A stretch of DNA of 14,058 bases, taken from positions 1-14,058 of the forward strand of contig JBKGZI010000113.1 of the NCBI GenBank assembly GCA_046545675.1. Direction: 5' to 3'. The translations under genes and the position numbers were made by a program. This document shows, piece by piece, positions 1 to 8,130 of the stretch. This DNA comes from CAYLTX01 sp046545675 (lineage in GTDB: Bacteria > Myxococcota_A > Bradymonadia > Bradymonadales > Bradymonadaceae). The first letter of the stretch is position 1, and each line of letters begins with the position of its first letter. The notes beneath the pieces were generated by a model, which saw nothing but the letters and a program-made list of their open reading frames with translations, was not told the DNA's origin and made no database searches.

Positions 1-104
1 GCCTTCATGTGGTAGAGCAGGTGACAGTGAAACGCCCATTGGCCGGGGGCATCGGACGCTGCACCACGATTCGCGGCGTCTTCAAAAGTAGCTAAAGTTG
101 CCAC
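1..104 (-). pseudogene. Multicopper oxidase (CopA-type) C-terminal fragment, running off the left edge
   Basis: Read right to left, this frame gives PGQWAFHCHLLYHMK just before the window edge. This is the classic C-terminal copper-binding block (HCH-x3-H) of periplasmic multicopper oxidases such as copper-resistance CopA, where His-Cys-His binds the type 1 and trinuclear copper centres. The family-like part begins at about position 57 (Ser-Asp-Ala-Pro-Gly). Upstream of it the frame holds about 16 unrelated residues and meets an in-frame stop at 111-113, so the roughly 500 residues that should precede it are absent. It is therefore a remnant left by a rearrangement, or the tail of a gene broken by a frameshift. 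What lies left of the edge cannot be seen. The motif is clear; calling it copper-specific is inference. Confidence 0.7.
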
Positions 105-126
105 GATCCGTCATGGATTGTAGGCT
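98..126 (+). promoter_or_regulatory. Possible weak promoter for the hybrid kinase gene
   Basis: TTGCCA at 98-103 is followed after exactly 17 bases by TAGGCT at 121-126, a half-matching -10 box. It lies about 100 bases before the kinase start. The match is weak and similar pairs occur by chance. Confidence 0.2.
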
Positions 127-188
127 CCCCGTCGTGATACGTGGAGAATCGCCGGGCCAATCTCGACGTGAGAACCAAGGACACGCGC

Positions 189-209
189 AGTCGCCTCCGA
201 GAGGCGACT
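189..209 (+). other. Perfect 9-bp hairpin in the kinase leader
   Basis: AGTCGCCTC (189-197) pairs perfectly with GAGGCGACT (201-209) across a three-base CGA loop. The stem ends 19 bases before the GTG at 229. No T-run follows, so it is not a standard intrinsic terminator. It could act in the mRNA leader near the ribosome-binding region, or be a dyad bound by a regulator. Confidence 0.5.
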
Positions 210-228
210 TCACTGAGCTCTACAAGAC

Positions 229-2805
<2,577 letters not shown>

Positions 2806-2866
2806 AATCGCGAGGAATCGATGGATTTCGCCGGGTTAGTGGCGCGACGGCACCTCGGCGACATCC

Positions 2867-2897
2867 GTCGACAGCGAATACCGACAATTGTCGACAG
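2867..2897. promoter_or_regulatory. Candidate operator: 12-bp palindrome flanked by a direct repeat
   Basis: CGACAATTGTCG (2882-2893) is a perfect 12-bp palindrome. GTCGACAG occurs at 2867-2874 and again at 2890-2897, 23 bases apart. The cluster sits just upstream of the predicted promoter at 2905-2933, where an activator or repressor would bind. No regulator is recognised for it. Confidence 0.3.
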
Positions 2898-2904
2898 AGT
2901 CCGG

Positions 2905-2933
2905 TTGCATCTCCCGCCGGGCTGGCCTATCCT
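2905..2933 (+). promoter_or_regulatory. Sigma-70-type promoter for the propeller lipoprotein
   Basis: TTGCAT (2905-2910) and TATCCT (2928-2933) are separated by an ideal 17-base spacer. Transcription would begin near 2940 and leave a leader of about 55 bases to the ATG at 2996. A second -10-like TACAAT at 2956-2961 lacks a matching -35 box. Confidence 0.45.
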
Positions 2934-2995
2934 CAGAGTAGAAATGCCCCCGGGCTACAATTCGACTCCGCAGATCGTATGTATGGGAGATCTTT

Positions 2996-4744
2996 ATGAT
3001 GTTCGCCGAACCATCACGCGCCGCATCGTGGCTCACAATTGCTCTGGCCGGGGCGCTCTGTCTGACGGCCTGTGGCGACACGAGTCCCTCACAATCCGAG
3101 CCCACCCGGACGGCAGAATCGGCGCTCGGGCAAGCCTCGCCGACCACCGGCGGAACCTATTTGCGCAAGACGCTCGCCGACGGGGCGGAGTTCCACGCCA
3201 CCAACGGCATGCGGATGGGCCCGGATGGCAATATCTACGTGGCCAGTGTGCTCAGCCGGAGCATCGGGGTCGTCGATCCCGACTCCGGCGAGATCCTCGA
3301 TCGCATCGGTCCGGAGCGCGGGGTTGAATCGCCCGATGATCTGGCGTTCGGCCCGGACGGCTCGCTGTACTGGACCTCGTTTTTGACCGGTGAGGTGGGC
3401 CGGCTGACTCCCGACGGCGTCAAAGAAACCGTCGCCCAGCTCGGCGCCGGGGTCAACGCGATCGCCTTCTCGCCCGACGGGCGCCTATTCGTCACGCGGG
3501 TGTTTTTGGGCGATGAGCTCTACGAGCTCGACCCCGACGGGGACGCCCCGCCGCGGATGGTCGCCTCCGGATTGATGGGGCTCAACGCCATGGACTTCGG
3601 ACCCGACGGGGAGCTGTACGGGCCGCTTTGGTTCGGCCAGTCGGTGGTCCGCGTCGATGTCGACAGCGGAGCGACCACCGAGATCTTCGACGGTCTCGAG
3701 GTGCCTGCGGCGGTCAAATTCAACTCCGAGGGTATTCTGCACGTGGTCGACCAACTGGCCGGCCAGGTCATCGCCTATGATCTGGACACCGACACCAGCG
3801 AAGTGGTCGCCCAGGTCGAGTCGGCCGGCGCAGACAACCTGGCCATCGACGAAGACGACGACATCTATCTGACCAATTCGCACGACGGCTGGGTGCGCAA
3901 GGTGCTTCCCAACGGCAAGACCCGCAGCTTGACCGACGAGGGTATCGTCGCTCCCGGCGGAGTCGCCGTGGTCCCCTACGACGGCGGCGAGTCGGTATTC
4001 ATCGCCGACGCGCTGTCCATCAAGGGCTTCGACGCCCAGACCGGCCAGCAGACCGCCGAGGCCCACGCGGTCATCGGCGTGTCTCCGCTGTCGGCGCCCA
4101 TCTCGGCCAAGAGCGACGCCGGCCGACTGCTGACGACCTCCTGGTTCGCCAATGTCGTGCAGGTCTGGGACCCGGCGGTGCATGCGGTCGTCGAGAGCCA
4201 TCAAGACTTCGCCGTGCCGCTCAACGCGGTGCGCTACGATGGGGATCTCGTCGTCGCCGAGCTCGCCACCAACCGCGTGGTCAGCCGACCGGCAGGCACC
4301 AACGACACCATCCCGATGGCTCAGGTGCCGGTGCCCACCGGCCTGGCCACCGACGGCGACTCGTTGTGGGTCGCCGACTGGGCGACCGGCCGCGTGCTGC
4401 GCATCGCCCAGGGCGGCCAGCCGCTGGCCACCCCCGAGATGGTCGCCTGGGGTCTCTCGTTCCCCGAGGGCATGACCGTCGATAACGACGGCACTCTGCT
4501 GGTCGTCGAGACCGGCACCGACCAGCTCACCCGCATCGACCCGACCACCGGTCAAAAGACGGTGGTCGAGGACGGCCTCGACGTCGGCCTCCAGGGACCT
4601 GCAGGCGTGCCCCCGACGTATATCTTCAACGGGGTGGACGTCGACCAATGTGGCAATATCTACGTCAGCGTCGACACCGACAACGCCATCGAGAAGCTGA
4701 CTCCCCAAGGCGCAGGCGCGCCGGGCTGCCTCAACGGGCAGTAA
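2996..4744 (+). CDS. Lipoprotein with NHL/SMP-30-type beta-propeller
   Basis: The start ATG at 2996 follows GGGAGA (2985-2990) at good spacing. The N-terminus has a hydrophobic stretch ending in the lipobox LTAC, so Cys26 is probably lipidated after signal peptidase II cleavage. A Ser/Thr-rich linker leads to about ten repeats of roughly 45 residues, each with a core like GPDGNIYVAS or SPDGRLFVTR (for example near residues 77, 120, 160, 202, 246, 286, 453, 497 and 552). This is the blade signature of NHL, SMP-30/gluconolactonase and Vgb-like propellers. The total of 582 residues is long for one six-blade propeller and could fold as two. No lactonase metal ligands could be assigned, so an enzyme activity is not claimed; ligand or surface binding is as likely. 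It is separated by 190 bases from the kinase gene and has its own predicted promoter. Confidence 0.85.
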   Translation: MMFAEPSRAASWLTIALAGALCLTACGDTSPSQSEPTRTAESALGQASPTTGGTYLRKTLADGAEFHATNGMRMGPDGNIYVASVLSRSIGVVDPDSGEILDRIGPERGVESPDDLAFGPDGSLYWTSFLTGEVGRLTPDGVKETVAQLGAGVNAIAFSPDGRLFVTRVFLGDELYELDPDGDAPPRMVASGLMGLNAMDFGPDGELYGPLWFGQSVVRVDVDSGATTEIFDGLEVPAAVKFNSEGILHVVDQLAGQVIAYDLDTDTSEVVAQVESAGADNLAIDEDDDIYLTNSHDGWVRKVLPNGKTRSLTDEGIVAPGGVAVVPYDGGESVFIADALSIKGFDAQTGQQTAEAHAVIGVSPLSAPISAKSDAGRLLTTSWFANVVQVWDPAVHAVVESHQDFAVPLNAVRYDGDLVVAELATNRVVSRPAGTNDTIPMAQVPVPTGLATDGDSLWVADWATGRVLRIAQGGQPLATPEMVAWGLSFPEGMTVDNDGTLLVVETGTDQLTRIDPTTGQKTVVEDGLDVGLQGPAGVPPTYIFNGVDVDQCGNIYVSVDTDNAIEKLTPQGAGAPGCLNGQ

Positions 4745-4810
4745 TGACCGACAGGCTCTCCGCCGCACGTGGCCACGGTATTCTGCGATTCATCCGCGAC
4801 TTGCAAAGTG

Positions 4811-4840
4811 GCCGCGTGCGGCGATGTGAGCGGCGTTTTT
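4811..4840 (+). terminator. Candidate intrinsic terminator after the propeller lipoprotein
   Basis: GCCGC (4811-4815) can pair with GCGGC at 4818-4822 or at 4830-4834, and the second arm leads directly into TTTTT (4836-4840). It lies about 65 bases past the lipoprotein stop, between two convergent genes. The stem is short, so the call is tentative. Confidence 0.4.
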
Positions 4841-4869
4841 CGCCTCCGAGTCCTCCCTCCGCATTCTCC

Positions 4870-5358
4870 CTACTCCCGCAACTGAGCAGCAATATCTTCC
4901 TCGAGCGCCTCGGGCTTGGTGGCCGGGGCGTATCGATCGATGATGGTGCCGTCGCGGCCGACCAGGAATTTGGTGAAGTTCCACTTGATCTTGGTCGTCC
5001 CGAGCAAGCCTCGTGCCCCCTCCTTTAACTGCTCGAAGAGCGGATGCGCCCCGTCCCCGTTGACCTCGACGCGCTCGTGCATCGGAAAGGTCACGCCGTA
5101 ATTGGAGCGGCAGAAGCCGGCGATGTCCTCGTTGCTGCCCGGGTCTTGGCCGCCAAATTGATTGCACGGAAAGCCCAGCACCACGAGCCCCTCATCGCCA
5201 AACTCCTGCCACAACGCCTCGAGCCCGTCGAATTGCGGGGTAAAACCACACTCGCTGGCCGTATTGACGATGAGCAGGACCTTGCCCCGGTAATCGGCCA
5301 GGGTCTTCTCCTGACCGTCGATGCCCGTAATTGTGGTCGCGTAGTCGATCTTTGCCAT
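4870..5358 (-). CDS. Glutathione peroxidase family protein (probable thioredoxin-dependent peroxidase)
   Basis: This 162-residue protein reduces hydrogen or lipid peroxides and matches the family's usual length. The peroxidatic cysteine is Cys37 in NTASECGFTPQ. The other members of the catalytic tetrad are visible: Gln71 (FGGQDPG) and Trp126-Asn127 in KIKWNFTKFLV. Cys83 (GFCRSNYGVTFP) sits where two-cysteine members carry the resolving cysteine, so the reductant is probably thioredoxin rather than glutathione. That is inference from family knowledge. No signal peptide is seen, so it is cytoplasmic. The start ATG (5358-5356) has an AGGA about 9 bases upstream on the minus strand. It is transcribed towards the lipoprotein gene and appears to be a single-gene unit. 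Related proteins are named BtuE or GpxA; the sequence does not decide between them. Confidence 0.93.
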   Translation of the reverse strand: MAKIDYATTITGIDGQEKTLADYRGKVLLIVNTASECGFTPQFDGLEALWQEFGDEGLVVLGFPCNQFGGQDPGSNEDIAGFCRSNYGVTFPMHERVEVNGDGAHPLFEQLKEGARGLLGTTKIKWNFTKFLVGRDGTIIDRYAPATKPEALEEDIAAQLRE

Positions 5359-5443
5359 GATGTATTCCTGAGTACCAATACGTGAGTCTCGTGGTTACCG
5401 CGACGTCTTCGACCTTTCGTACACCCGTTGCCAATTGTCGCGG

Positions 5444-5506
5444 TTCTTGATTCTTGGTTCTTGGTAAAGACGAATGCAAATCGAGGCAAGAGCCAAGAAC
5501 CAAGAA
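5444..5506. repeat. Inverted repeat made of tandem heptamers
   Basis: The left arm has three tandem heptamers, TTCTTGA, TTCTTGG, TTCTTGG (5444-5464). The right arm has the complements, degenerate GCAAGAG (5486-5492) then CCAAGAA twice (5493-5506). The inner 14 bases pair perfectly (5451-5464 with 5493-5506) around a 28-base loop. It is not followed by a T-run on either strand. Confidence 0.75.
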
Positions 5507-5587
5507 CTCATAGGCGAGGCGGTTGAGCATCGTCGAAAGACGGCAATGCGGGCATCGGATTCATGGGCCGACGAGGCGCCGCGAGGG

Positions 5588-5604
5588 AAGTGACATTGTA
5601 GTAT
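5588..5604 (-). promoter_or_regulatory. TACTAC-type upstream motif, copy 1
   Basis: On the minus strand this reads ATACTACAATGTCACTT. It matches 15 of 17 positions with 13669-13685, also on the minus strand. Both copies lie about 24-27 bases upstream of an ATG that opens with similar codons. It contains TACAAT, a good -10 hexamer. Whether it is a promoter, an operator or a shared leader is open. Confidence 0.3.
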
Positions 5605-5652
5605 CAAATGCCGATCACGCTCCTTCGTGAACCACACGGCTGACATTTTTGC

Positions 5653-5678
5653 GGGGGATTATGGCGCCTCGCCCGTTT
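5653..5678 (+). promoter_or_regulatory. 26-bp conserved element, copy 1: candidate ECF promoter of the sensor-sigma operon
   Basis: The element reads GGGGGATTAT, two variable bases (GG here), CGCCTCG, one variable base (C here), CCGTTT. It ends 105 bases before the sensor ATG at 5784. A second copy lies before the anti-sigma gene at 6897-6922. A G-rich upstream block plus CGTTT downstream resembles the -35/-10 layout of ECF promoters, though the gap of 14 bases between GGGGGAT and CGTTT is shorter than the usual 16-17. An operator is the alternative. Confidence 0.5.
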
Positions 5679-5783
5679 GTACGGTGGAAGGGGCGCCAGC
5701 CTCAGCGGACAGGCTTACGATCACGTTGCATCGAACCCCATTGCTGGAGAAGCGCCCCGATTCCTGCACAACCGAGAGATATT

Positions 5784-6290
5784 ATGAAGCAAGTTCTAAC
5801 ATGGCTTCGACCGATGTTGGTCGTGTTCTCCGTGGGCCTGAATATCGCCTTTGTGGCCGTCTGGGCCGTGCATTCCTTCGGCTCCCACGACGGACACGGC
5901 TGCGGTGGGGCCAGCGGCGAGAAGACCTGCTTCATCCAGCGTGAGCTGGACGCCAGCGACGCCCAAATGGAGAAGCTCGAGCCCATCCAAGAAGAATTTC
6001 GCGCCTCCCGACAGCAGCTCTGTCGCCAGATGCATCGCCACCGCACCGAGCTGCTCGATTTGGTGGAGGCGGGCCAGACCGATCGGGACGCCATTCGAGC
6101 CAAGCAGGACCAGATCGCAGAGGGCCAGCGCCAGATGCAGGAGCTGGTCGTCGACCATCTGTTGGCCGAAAAGCAGATCCTCGACAGCAAACAGCAGGCC
6201 CAGTTATTCGACCTGTTGCGCTCTCAGTCTCACTGCCCGGGGCCGATGTCACCGGACCACACTGATGGACACGGACCAGCCCCGTTTTGA
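5784..6290 (+). CDS. Periplasmic heavy-metal sensor, CnrX/ZraP/CpxP-like
   Basis: The ATG at 5784 is preceded by GAGAG (5774-5778). The frame is open further upstream, but those residues run through the conserved element and are not family-like. The 168-residue protein has one membrane anchor (about residues 9-30) and then a periplasmic helical domain of the metal-resistance/ZraP type, with the signature run of Arg/Gln-rich helices (ELLDLVEAGQTDRDAI, then Q-rich repeats, then LLAEKQIL). Potential ligands cluster at the domain start (His35, His38, Cys40, Cys49), in the first hairpin (Cys80, His84, His86), at His125, and in a tail with His150, Cys151, His159 and His163. In Cnr, the sensor CnrX binds metal and releases the sigma factor from the anti-sigma; the neighbouring ECF and anti-sigma genes support the same role here. 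The metal is unknown. Its stop overlaps the possible TTG start of the sigma gene by three bases. Confidence 0.85.
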   Translation: MKQVLTWLRPMLVVFSVGLNIAFVAVWAVHSFGSHDGHGCGGASGEKTCFIQRELDASDAQMEKLEPIQEEFRASRQQLCRQMHRHRTELLDLVEAGQTDRDAIRAKQDQIAEGQRQMQELVVDHLLAEKQILDSKQQAQLFDLLRSQSHCPGPMSPDHTDGHGPAPF

Positions 6291-6871
6291 CGAGTCGTGA
6301 CCAACAAAGCGGTGACCAACCGTGTCGCGACCAACGAAGCGTCGACCAACAATGCATGGAGTTGGTCGCCCGGGGAGATCTGGATGCGTTTGGCGAGCTC
6401 GTCCGGCGCCACCAGAAGACCGCGTGGAGGGTCGCCTTCGGCATACTCGGCGACGAGGCAGAAGCCGAAGACGCCGCCCAGCAGGCGTTTTTGAAGATCC
6501 TCGAGGCCGCCGACCGCTACCAGCCCACCGCTTCTTTCCGGACCTATTTATACCGAGTCGTCACCCGGCATTGCCTGGACCGGCTCGACAAAATGTCTCC
6601 TCTGTACACCGATGATCCGCCGATCATCTCGGATCAGCGGCGCTCCCCCGCCCGACACGTCGAACGCCGAGAGGCGCGAGACGAGGTCCACCGAGCCCTC
6701 GAAAAACTGCCCGCACGCCAGCGCGCCGCGGTGAGCTTATTCCACTTCGAGGGCCTCAGCTATAAGGAGATCGCCGCCTCCATGGATGTCAGCTCCAAGG
6801 CCGTCGAGCGCCTGCTGGCCAGGGGGAGAAAAGCCCTGGAGCTAGAACTCACCGAGTTTGTGAACTCATGA
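6287..6871 (+). CDS. ECF-type RNA polymerase sigma factor (metal-responsive, CnrH-like context)
   Basis: Domain sigma-2 runs from about residue 24 to 103 (DAFGELVRRHQ, then DEAEAEDAAQQAFLKI and FRTYLYRVVTRHCLDRL). A short acidic linker follows, then sigma-4 from about 132 to 184 (LEKLPARQRAAVSLFHFEGL, helix-turn-helix YKEIAASMDVSSKAVERLLA). This is a complete ECF factor with no extra C-terminal domain. The start is uncertain. TTG at 6287 overlaps the sensor stop as TTGA and would add 23 residues of a five-residue repeat. ATG at 6356 begins exactly at the family-like sequence (MELVARGDLDAFG) but has no clear Shine-Dalgarno; I favour it as the functional start. The factor probably directs transcription from the two 26-bp elements, one before the sensor and one before the anti-sigma gene, giving autoregulation (inference). 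Confidence 0.92.
   Translation: MTSRDQQSGDQPCRDQRSVDQQCMELVARGDLDAFGELVRRHQKTAWRVAFGILGDEAEAEDAAQQAFLKILEAADRYQPTASFRTYLYRVVTRHCLDRLDKMSPLYTDDPPIISDQRRSPARHVERREARDEVHRALEKLPARQRAAVSLFHFEGLSYKEIAASMDVSSKAVERLLARGRKALELELTEFVNS
6299..6350 (+). repeat. Four 15-bp tandem units at the sigma gene start
   Basis: GACCAAC recurs at 6299, 6314, 6329 and 6344, exactly 15 bases apart, within units such as GTGACCAACAAAGCG. In the sigma frame this encodes RDQQS, GDQPC, RDQRS, VDQQC. The units end just before ATG 6356. Confidence 0.85.
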
Positions 6872-6924
6872 ACGATACGAAAACGTCACTTTCTCCGGGG
6901 GATTATCCCGCCTCGTCCGTTTAA
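6868..6924 (+). other. 18-codon ORF overlapping the sigma stop
   Basis: ATG at 6868 overlaps the sigma stop as ATGA and opens MNDTKTSLSPGDYPASSV, ending TAA at 6922-6924. Overlapping stops are typical of coupled genes, but the frame coincides with the 26-bp element, whose conservation looks DNA-based. It may be fortuitous. Confidence 0.15.
6897..6922 (+). promoter_or_regulatory. 26-bp conserved element, copy 2: candidate ECF promoter of the anti-sigma/exporter genes
   Basis: It is the same element as at 5653-5678, with CC and T at the variable positions (23 of 26 identical, same strand, same internal spacing). It ends 56 bases before the anti-sigma ATG at 6979, so it could drive the anti-sigma gene and the export genes beyond it. 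Confidence 0.5.
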
Positions 6925-6950
6925 CCAGATGAAGGCGGCGTCACCCAACG

Positions 6951-6982
6951 AGGACCGCGCCATGACCAGGACCGCGCCATGA
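6951..6982 (+). repeat. Duplicated translation-start module with a six-codon upstream ORF
   Basis: AGGACCGCGCCATGA occurs at 6951-6965 and again at 6968-6982, a 17-base period. Each copy carries AGGA and an ATG. The first ATG (6962) opens MTRTAP and stops at TGA 6980-6982, which overlaps the real start ATG 6979 as ATGA. Confidence 0.85.
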
Positions 6983-7494
6983 ATTGTGATGAGACCACAA
7001 CAAGGCTCCATGCTTACCAAGACGGTGAGCTCAGCCCGGCGAGTCGGGCGGCCGTCGAGCTCCACCTCGACGATTGCGTCGAGTGTCAGCGAAAGCTCGA
7101 GCGCATCCAGGCCGTCTGCCAGATGCTCGACGGGGGACGCCCGGCACCGGAGATCCCCGCTGGTTTCGCCGAACGGGTCCTCGAACGGGCGGCCGAACGA
7201 GCAGCCGAGCGAGCGGACAAACCGACGTCGACGCCGATGCAGCCGGGGCGTCCCCCGCGCTGGACGATCGGCCCGACGCCCGAGCGCGCCCGACGAGTGG
7301 CCGCCGCCGCCATGCTCCTGTTGGGACTCGGCCTCGGCGTGCTGCTAGGCGCCGACGTCTGGTGGACGCCCAACTCTTCGCCGACCGCAGACCCCGCGCT
7401 CGAAACTCCCCGGGCCTATTACGGGCTCGATGTTCTCTCCGAGGCCCCGGAAGGCTCACTGGTAGACACCTATATCACGGTCACCGAGCCGTAG
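6979..7494 (+). CDS. Membrane-anchored zinc-finger anti-sigma factor
   Basis: The N-terminal 40 residues form a zf-HC2/ZAS domain. Cys3 and His11 lie in the opening block, followed by AYQDGELSP and the signature His29-x3-Cys33-x2-Cys36 (HLDDCVEC). Such domains bind the sigma factor and keep it at the membrane until a signal arrives. An Ala/Arg/Glu-rich helical stretch (about 62-80) leads to a linker, one membrane segment (about 107-125) and a short periplasmic tail of about 45 residues (WWTPNSS to TVTEP). That tail is too small to be a sensor itself, which fits with the CnrX-like protein doing the sensing. It follows the sigma gene by 107 bases, unusually far for a sigma/anti-sigma pair, and the gap carries its own copy of the 26-bp element. 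The duplicated start module (6951-6982) may tune its level relative to the sigma factor. Confidence 0.88.
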   Translation: MNCDETTTRLHAYQDGELSPASRAAVELHLDDCVECQRKLERIQAVCQMLDGGRPAPEIPAGFAERVLERAAERAAERADKPTSTPMQPGRPPRWTIGPTPERARRVAAAAMLLLGLGLGVLLGADVWWTPNSSPTADPALETPRAYYGLDVLSEAPEGSLVDTYITVTEP

Positions 7495-7587
7495 GAGGGG
7501 CGAAAGACTACTACCTATTCGACTCATAATTGACTCAATAGACGCTCCAGATTTTCATCAATAGATATCTCAGAATGAGGAGACATC
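7495..7587 (+). promoter_or_regulatory. AT-rich leader with direct repeats before the His/Cys-rich protein gene
   Basis: This 93-base gap is much richer in A/T than its surroundings. GACTCA occurs at 7521-7526 and 7532-7537 (11 bases apart, about one helical turn). TCAATAGA occurs at 7535-7542 and 7558-7565. TTGACT at 7530-7535 is a good -35 box, but the -10 at proper spacing (TTTCAT) is poor. AGGAG at 7578-7582 is the Shine-Dalgarno for 7588. An internal promoter or operator is plausible. Confidence 0.35.
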
Positions 7588-8124
7588 ATGCCAAACGTCA
7601 TCAATAACTACCGAAACGTCCTGTGGCTATTCGCTGCGCTGTCCTTGTCGATCGCCGGAGTGGTCGGATTCGCCCAGCCCGCCGTCGCCTGTCCGGGCGG
7701 CGACAAAGCCCAGAGCTGCCCGTTCGCCGATGAAGACGTCGAGGTCGTCGCGGAGAATACCGACGATGGAGCGCAGCTGACGTTGCGCTCCGAAGATGCG
7801 GAGTCGATCGAAAAGATCCAAAAGTGGGCCTCGCGCTTCGAGGCCGACGGTAAGAAGGCCAAACACCTCCAAGACAAGGGCGCCAGTGCCGAAGTCGAGC
7901 AACTCTCCGACGGTGCGCGCGTCACGGTCAGCTCCGAGAACTCGAAGCTCGTCGAGCGCTTCCAGACCAAATTCGCCCGCAAAGCCGACGGCCAAGGTTG
8001 TGGCAAACACGCCAAGCGGCACAAAGAAGGCCACGACTGCGGTGACCATAAAGAGGCACACGGCGAGCAGGCACACCAGGGCCATAAAAAGGGCCACGAT
8101 TGCGACAAAAAGGGAGCGGAGTAA
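7588..8124 (+). CDS. Exported His/Cys-rich protein with two internal repeats, probable metal binder
   Basis: No named family was recognised with certainty. ATG 7588 has AGGAG at ideal distance. The first 34 residues form a signal peptide ending AVA-Cys35; a lipidated Cys35 is possible but the lipobox is weak. Two related units follow: residues 51-90 (DDGAQLTLRSEDAESIEKIQ) and 101-137 (SDGARVTVSSENSKLVERFQ), each a strand pair then a helix. From memory, this resembles small exported proteins with a G-x-T-I-T-S-D-D-P-x-x-V-x-x-I-Q pattern. The tail (138-178) is packed with His and Cys (GQGCGKH, KEGHDCGDH, HQGHKKGHDC), suited to binding soft or borderline metal ions in the periplasm. It lies between the anti-sigma gene and the adaptor gene, six bases from the latter, so it may buffer or deliver metal to the exporter (inference). 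Confidence 0.8.
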   Translation: MPNVINNYRNVLWLFAALSLSIAGVVGFAQPAVACPGGDKAQSCPFADEDVEVVAENTDDGAQLTLRSEDAESIEKIQKWASRFEADGKKAKHLQDKGASAEVEQLSDGARVTVSSENSKLVERFQTKFARKADGQGCGKHAKRHKEGHDCGDHKEAHGEQAHQGHKKGHDCDKKGAE

Positions 8125-8130
8125 ACGATA

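Larger units (their letters stand above)
5359..5783. other. Non-coding stretch between the peroxidase and the metal-sensor gene
   Basis: No convincing gene was found in these 425 bases. Frames that stay open here lack family-like sequence and codon bias. The stretch holds a heptamer-built inverted repeat (5444-5506), an 18-codon minus-strand frame (5564-5508, starting MNPMPALPSF), a TACTAC-type motif (5588-5604) and a GGGGGATTAT element (5653-5678), described separately. It must contain the promoters of both flanking genes. Confidence 0.6.

Noticed and set aside
3485..4768. A 427-codon open frame antisense to the propeller lipoprotein
   Set aside because: It is rich in His, Asp, Val and Gly as expected for the complement of a high-GC gene, has no motif, and the plus-strand frame is unmistakable.
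5444..5506. The heptamer array as a CRISPR or terminator
   Set aside because: Units are only 7 bases with no spacers, and neither strand shows a T-run after the stem.
5588..5604. A CopY/BlaI-type operator (TACA-N2-TGTA) in the TACTAC motif
   Set aside because: Copy 1 is one base short of the palindrome (TACAATGTCA) and copy 2 breaks it further (TACAACGTCA). No CopY/BlaI-type repressor gene is present.
5649..5783. An upstream extension of the sensor gene to 5649 with 45 more residues
   Set aside because: The extra residues run through the 26-bp element, are not family-like, and would precede the membrane anchor. ATG 5784 has a Shine-Dalgarno and gives a standard length.
6297..6494. An overlapping plus-strand frame reading TNKAV/TNRVA/TNEAS repeats
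   Set aside because: It is the same 15-bp repeat read in another frame. It then runs antiregister through the sigma-2 domain and has no Shine-Dalgarno.
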